A stretch of 12,865 bases of DNA from Treponema sp. (GTDB lineage Bacteria; Spirochaetota; Spirochaetia; Treponematales; Breznakiellaceae). The notes under the pieces were generated by a model, which saw only the letters and a list, made by a program, of their open reading frames with translations, searched no databases and was not told the DNA's origin. The stretch is from NCBI GenBank assembly GCA_031277045.1, contig JAISLX010000167.1:1-12865 (forward strand). Reading direction: 5' to 3'. A program made the translations under genes and the position numbers. The first letter of the stretch is position 1, and the number at the start of each line of letters is the position of its first letter. Below, in pieces: positions 11,624-12,865 of this stretch.

Positions 11624-12190
11624 ATGGGTTTACCGGAAATTGTCCTTATTGCCGTGGGGCTGGCAATGGACGCGTTTGCCGTGTCAATTACACTGGGTTT
11701 GTCCGTGGAAAAACCAAAACCAGCGCAGATAATAATTCCCGGCGTGTATTTTGGTTTTTTTCAGTCCCTGATGCCGGCTATTGGATATGCCGCGGGAATT
11801 TTTTTTGTGAATAAATTTGAGGCTCTGGATCACTGGATCGCCTTTGTCCTGCTTGGGTTTATCGGCGGGAAAATGATAAAAGACAGTTTCTCAAAGGAAA
11901 GAGAAGGGGAAAAACCCGGTAAAAATTCTTTTGGGGCTGTGAGGATGCTTGTTTTATCCGTTGCTACCAGCATTGACGCGCTGGCCGTTGGCACAACATT
12001 CGCCTTTTTTGAGATCAATATATATACAGCGATATTGATAACCGGACTTGTTACATTTTTTATAGCGATGGGCGGGGTAATCATCGGCAATGTTTTTGGA
12101 ACACGATATAAATCAAAGGCGGAATTTGCGGGAGGGGCGGTTCTTGTTATCATTGGCATAAAAATCGTGATTGAGCATACGTTTTTTTAA
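11624..12190 (+). CDS. mntP: Manganese efflux pump MntP
   Basis: This 188-residue protein is predicted to export Mn(II) across the cytoplasmic membrane. Its length equals that of Escherichia coli MntP. It has six hydrophobic segments arranged as two inverted repeats, each with the family motif: VGLAMDAFAVSITLGLS (11-27, Asp16) and LSVATSIDALAVGTTFA (111-127, Asp118). Both conserved intramembrane aspartates are present. A basic, soluble loop (about 88-106, SFSKEREGEKPGKNSFG) separates the halves. The ATG at 11624 has GAGAGG seven bases upstream; the frame is open to 11567 but the extra 19 residues are not part of the family and cross the leader fold. The gene looks more AT-rich than the minus-strand genes before it. 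It stands alone between the divergent CBM9-like gene and ileS. Confidence 0.95.
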   Translation: MGLPEIVLIAVGLAMDAFAVSITLGLSVEKPKPAQIIIPGVYFGFFQSLMPAIGYAAGIFFVNKFEALDHWIAFVLLGFIGGKMIKDSFSKEREGEKPGKNSFGAVRMLVLSVATSIDALAVGTTFAFFEINIYTAILITGLVTFFIAMGGVIIGNVFGTRYKSKAEFAGGAVLVIIGIKIVIEHTFF

Positions 12191-12371
12191 CGTAACGCAA
12201 ATTTCAAACCCGGTAATGGACGCTTTTTCAAAACGGCGCCAGGCGCCGGGCCGCGCGTTTCCCGCTATTGGAAATCCGCCCCCCGTATGCCATACTAGGC
12301 GCGATATTTTCGGGATTCCCCCCCGGCGGGAGTGAAAGATCCCGGGCTGCAAGCCAGAGGAGCGGCATAAC
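12191..12371 (+). other. Leader region of ileS
   Basis: These 181 bases hold the likely 3' end of the mntP transcript and the 5' region of ileS. GGCGCC occurs twice (12235-12240 and 12242-12247) around a single A and can pair. The ileS ribosome-binding site AGAGGAG lies at 12356-12362. I see no T-box core and no clear promoter. Confidence 0.45.
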
Positions 12372-12865
12372 GTGTACAAAGCGGTGGACCCAAAGGTAAA
12401 CTTCCCCAAGCTGGAAGAGGAGATACTCGCCTTTTGGGAGCGGCGTCATACCTTCGAACAATCCGTAACCCGGCGGGAAGGCGGCGAGGAGTACGTGTTC
12501 TACGACGGCCCCCCCTTCGCCACGGGGCTCCCCCATTTTGGGCACTTCGTCCCCGGCACCATCAAAGACATCATCCCCCGCTATCAGACCATGAAAGGCA
12601 AAAAAGTGGAGCGCCGTTTCGGCTGGGACTGCCACGGCCTCCCCGTGGAAAACCTTATCGAAAAAGAACTGGGCCTTAACTCCAAAACCGACATCGAAAG
12701 CTACGGCGTCGCCCGCTTCAACGAAGCCTGCCGCGCCGCGGTACTGCGCTACGTCAGGGAATGGCGGCAGGTTATCTCCCGTCTGGGCCGCTGGGTGGAC
12801 TTCGACAACGACTACAAAACCATGGACAGCGACTACATGGAAACCATCTGGTGGGTCATGAAGTC
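12372..12865 (+). CDS. ileS: Isoleucyl-tRNA synthetase, 5' part
   Basis: This is the first 164 residues of isoleucyl-tRNA synthetase, which charges tRNA-Ile with isoleucine in the cytoplasm; the gene runs off the window end. The GTG at 12372 follows AGAGGAG with a nine-base gap. Residues 9-25 ([17 protein letters not shown]) and 41-62 ([18 protein letters not shown], then FVPG) match the class I synthetase start, with the HIGH signature present as HFGH (55-58). [23 protein letters not shown] and EKELGLNSK continue the catalytic domain, followed by the beginning of the connective region ([22 protein letters not shown]). The GLPHFGH form is characteristic of the eukaryote-like IleRS type found in spirochaetes and several other bacteria; those enzymes are generally less sensitive to mupirocin. 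That classification is from family knowledge and only part of the gene is seen. Confidence 0.95.
   Translation, partial: MYKAVDPKVNFPKLEEEILAFWERRHTFEQSVTRREGGEEYVFYDGPPFATGLPHFGHFVPGTIKDIIPRYQTMKGKKVERRFGWDCHGLPVENLIEKELGLNSKTDIESYGVARFNEACRAAVLRYVREWRQVISRLGRWVDFDNDYKTMDSDYMETIWWVMK

Noticed and set aside
12191..12371. T-box leader upstream of ileS
   Set aside because: No T-box core sequence or specifier hairpin is visible, and spirochaetes are not typical users of this regulation.

Overview
The window looks like a piece of a spirochaete chromosome, most likely a Treponema of moderately high GC content. This is an inference from gene content: lipoproteins with relaxed lipoboxes, an omptin-type outer-membrane protease, an isoleucyl-tRNA synthetase of the GLPHFGH type, single-domain CBM9-like and PPC-domain exported proteins, and frequent GTG starts. 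No rRNA, tRNA, CRISPR array, transposase or phage gene is visible.

Layout. Positions 1-301 are non-coding, with a (CT)n tract at the window edge and a 16-bp tandem repeat. A lipoprotein gene with an internal duplication follows on the + strand (302-1468). It converges on a minus-strand pair: an SH3-like lipoprotein and a DUF445 membrane protein (3161 to 1813, ATGA overlap). Between the convergent genes lies the most unusual element of the window: two strong hairpins and then about 13 contiguous 21-bp units, most of them small palindromes (about 1481-1799). The SH3 gene diverges, with only three bases between start codons, from an omptin protease gene (3165-4172). That gene overlaps tail-to-tail with a Nudix hydrolase gene.

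From 4143 to 11437 all genes are on the minus strand. In transcription order they are a CBM9-like protein, a CsgG/FlgO-like plus double-PPC exported protein, a propeller-like lipoprotein, the NAD(P)H-hydrate repair enzyme Nnr, a single-pass membrane protein, a four-helix membrane protein and the Nudix hydrolase. Nnr and the single-pass protein are 3 bases apart. Other gaps carry hairpins, so this is probably several transcription units. Nnr and the Nudix enzyme both fit metabolite or nucleotide damage control; the others look like envelope proteins.

On the + strand, mntP (manganese efflux, 11624-12190) is preceded by a strongly folding leader, and ileS starts at 12372 and runs off the window end.

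No complete novel multigene system is evident. The novelty is in the non-coding DNA: the 21-bp hairpin array, a 92-nt fold upstream of the PPC gene with flanking 11-bp direct repeats, a triple palindrome at 5067-5179 and the mntP leader. Two arms of the triple palindrome and the mntP leader have similar outer ends and may belong to one dispersed family.
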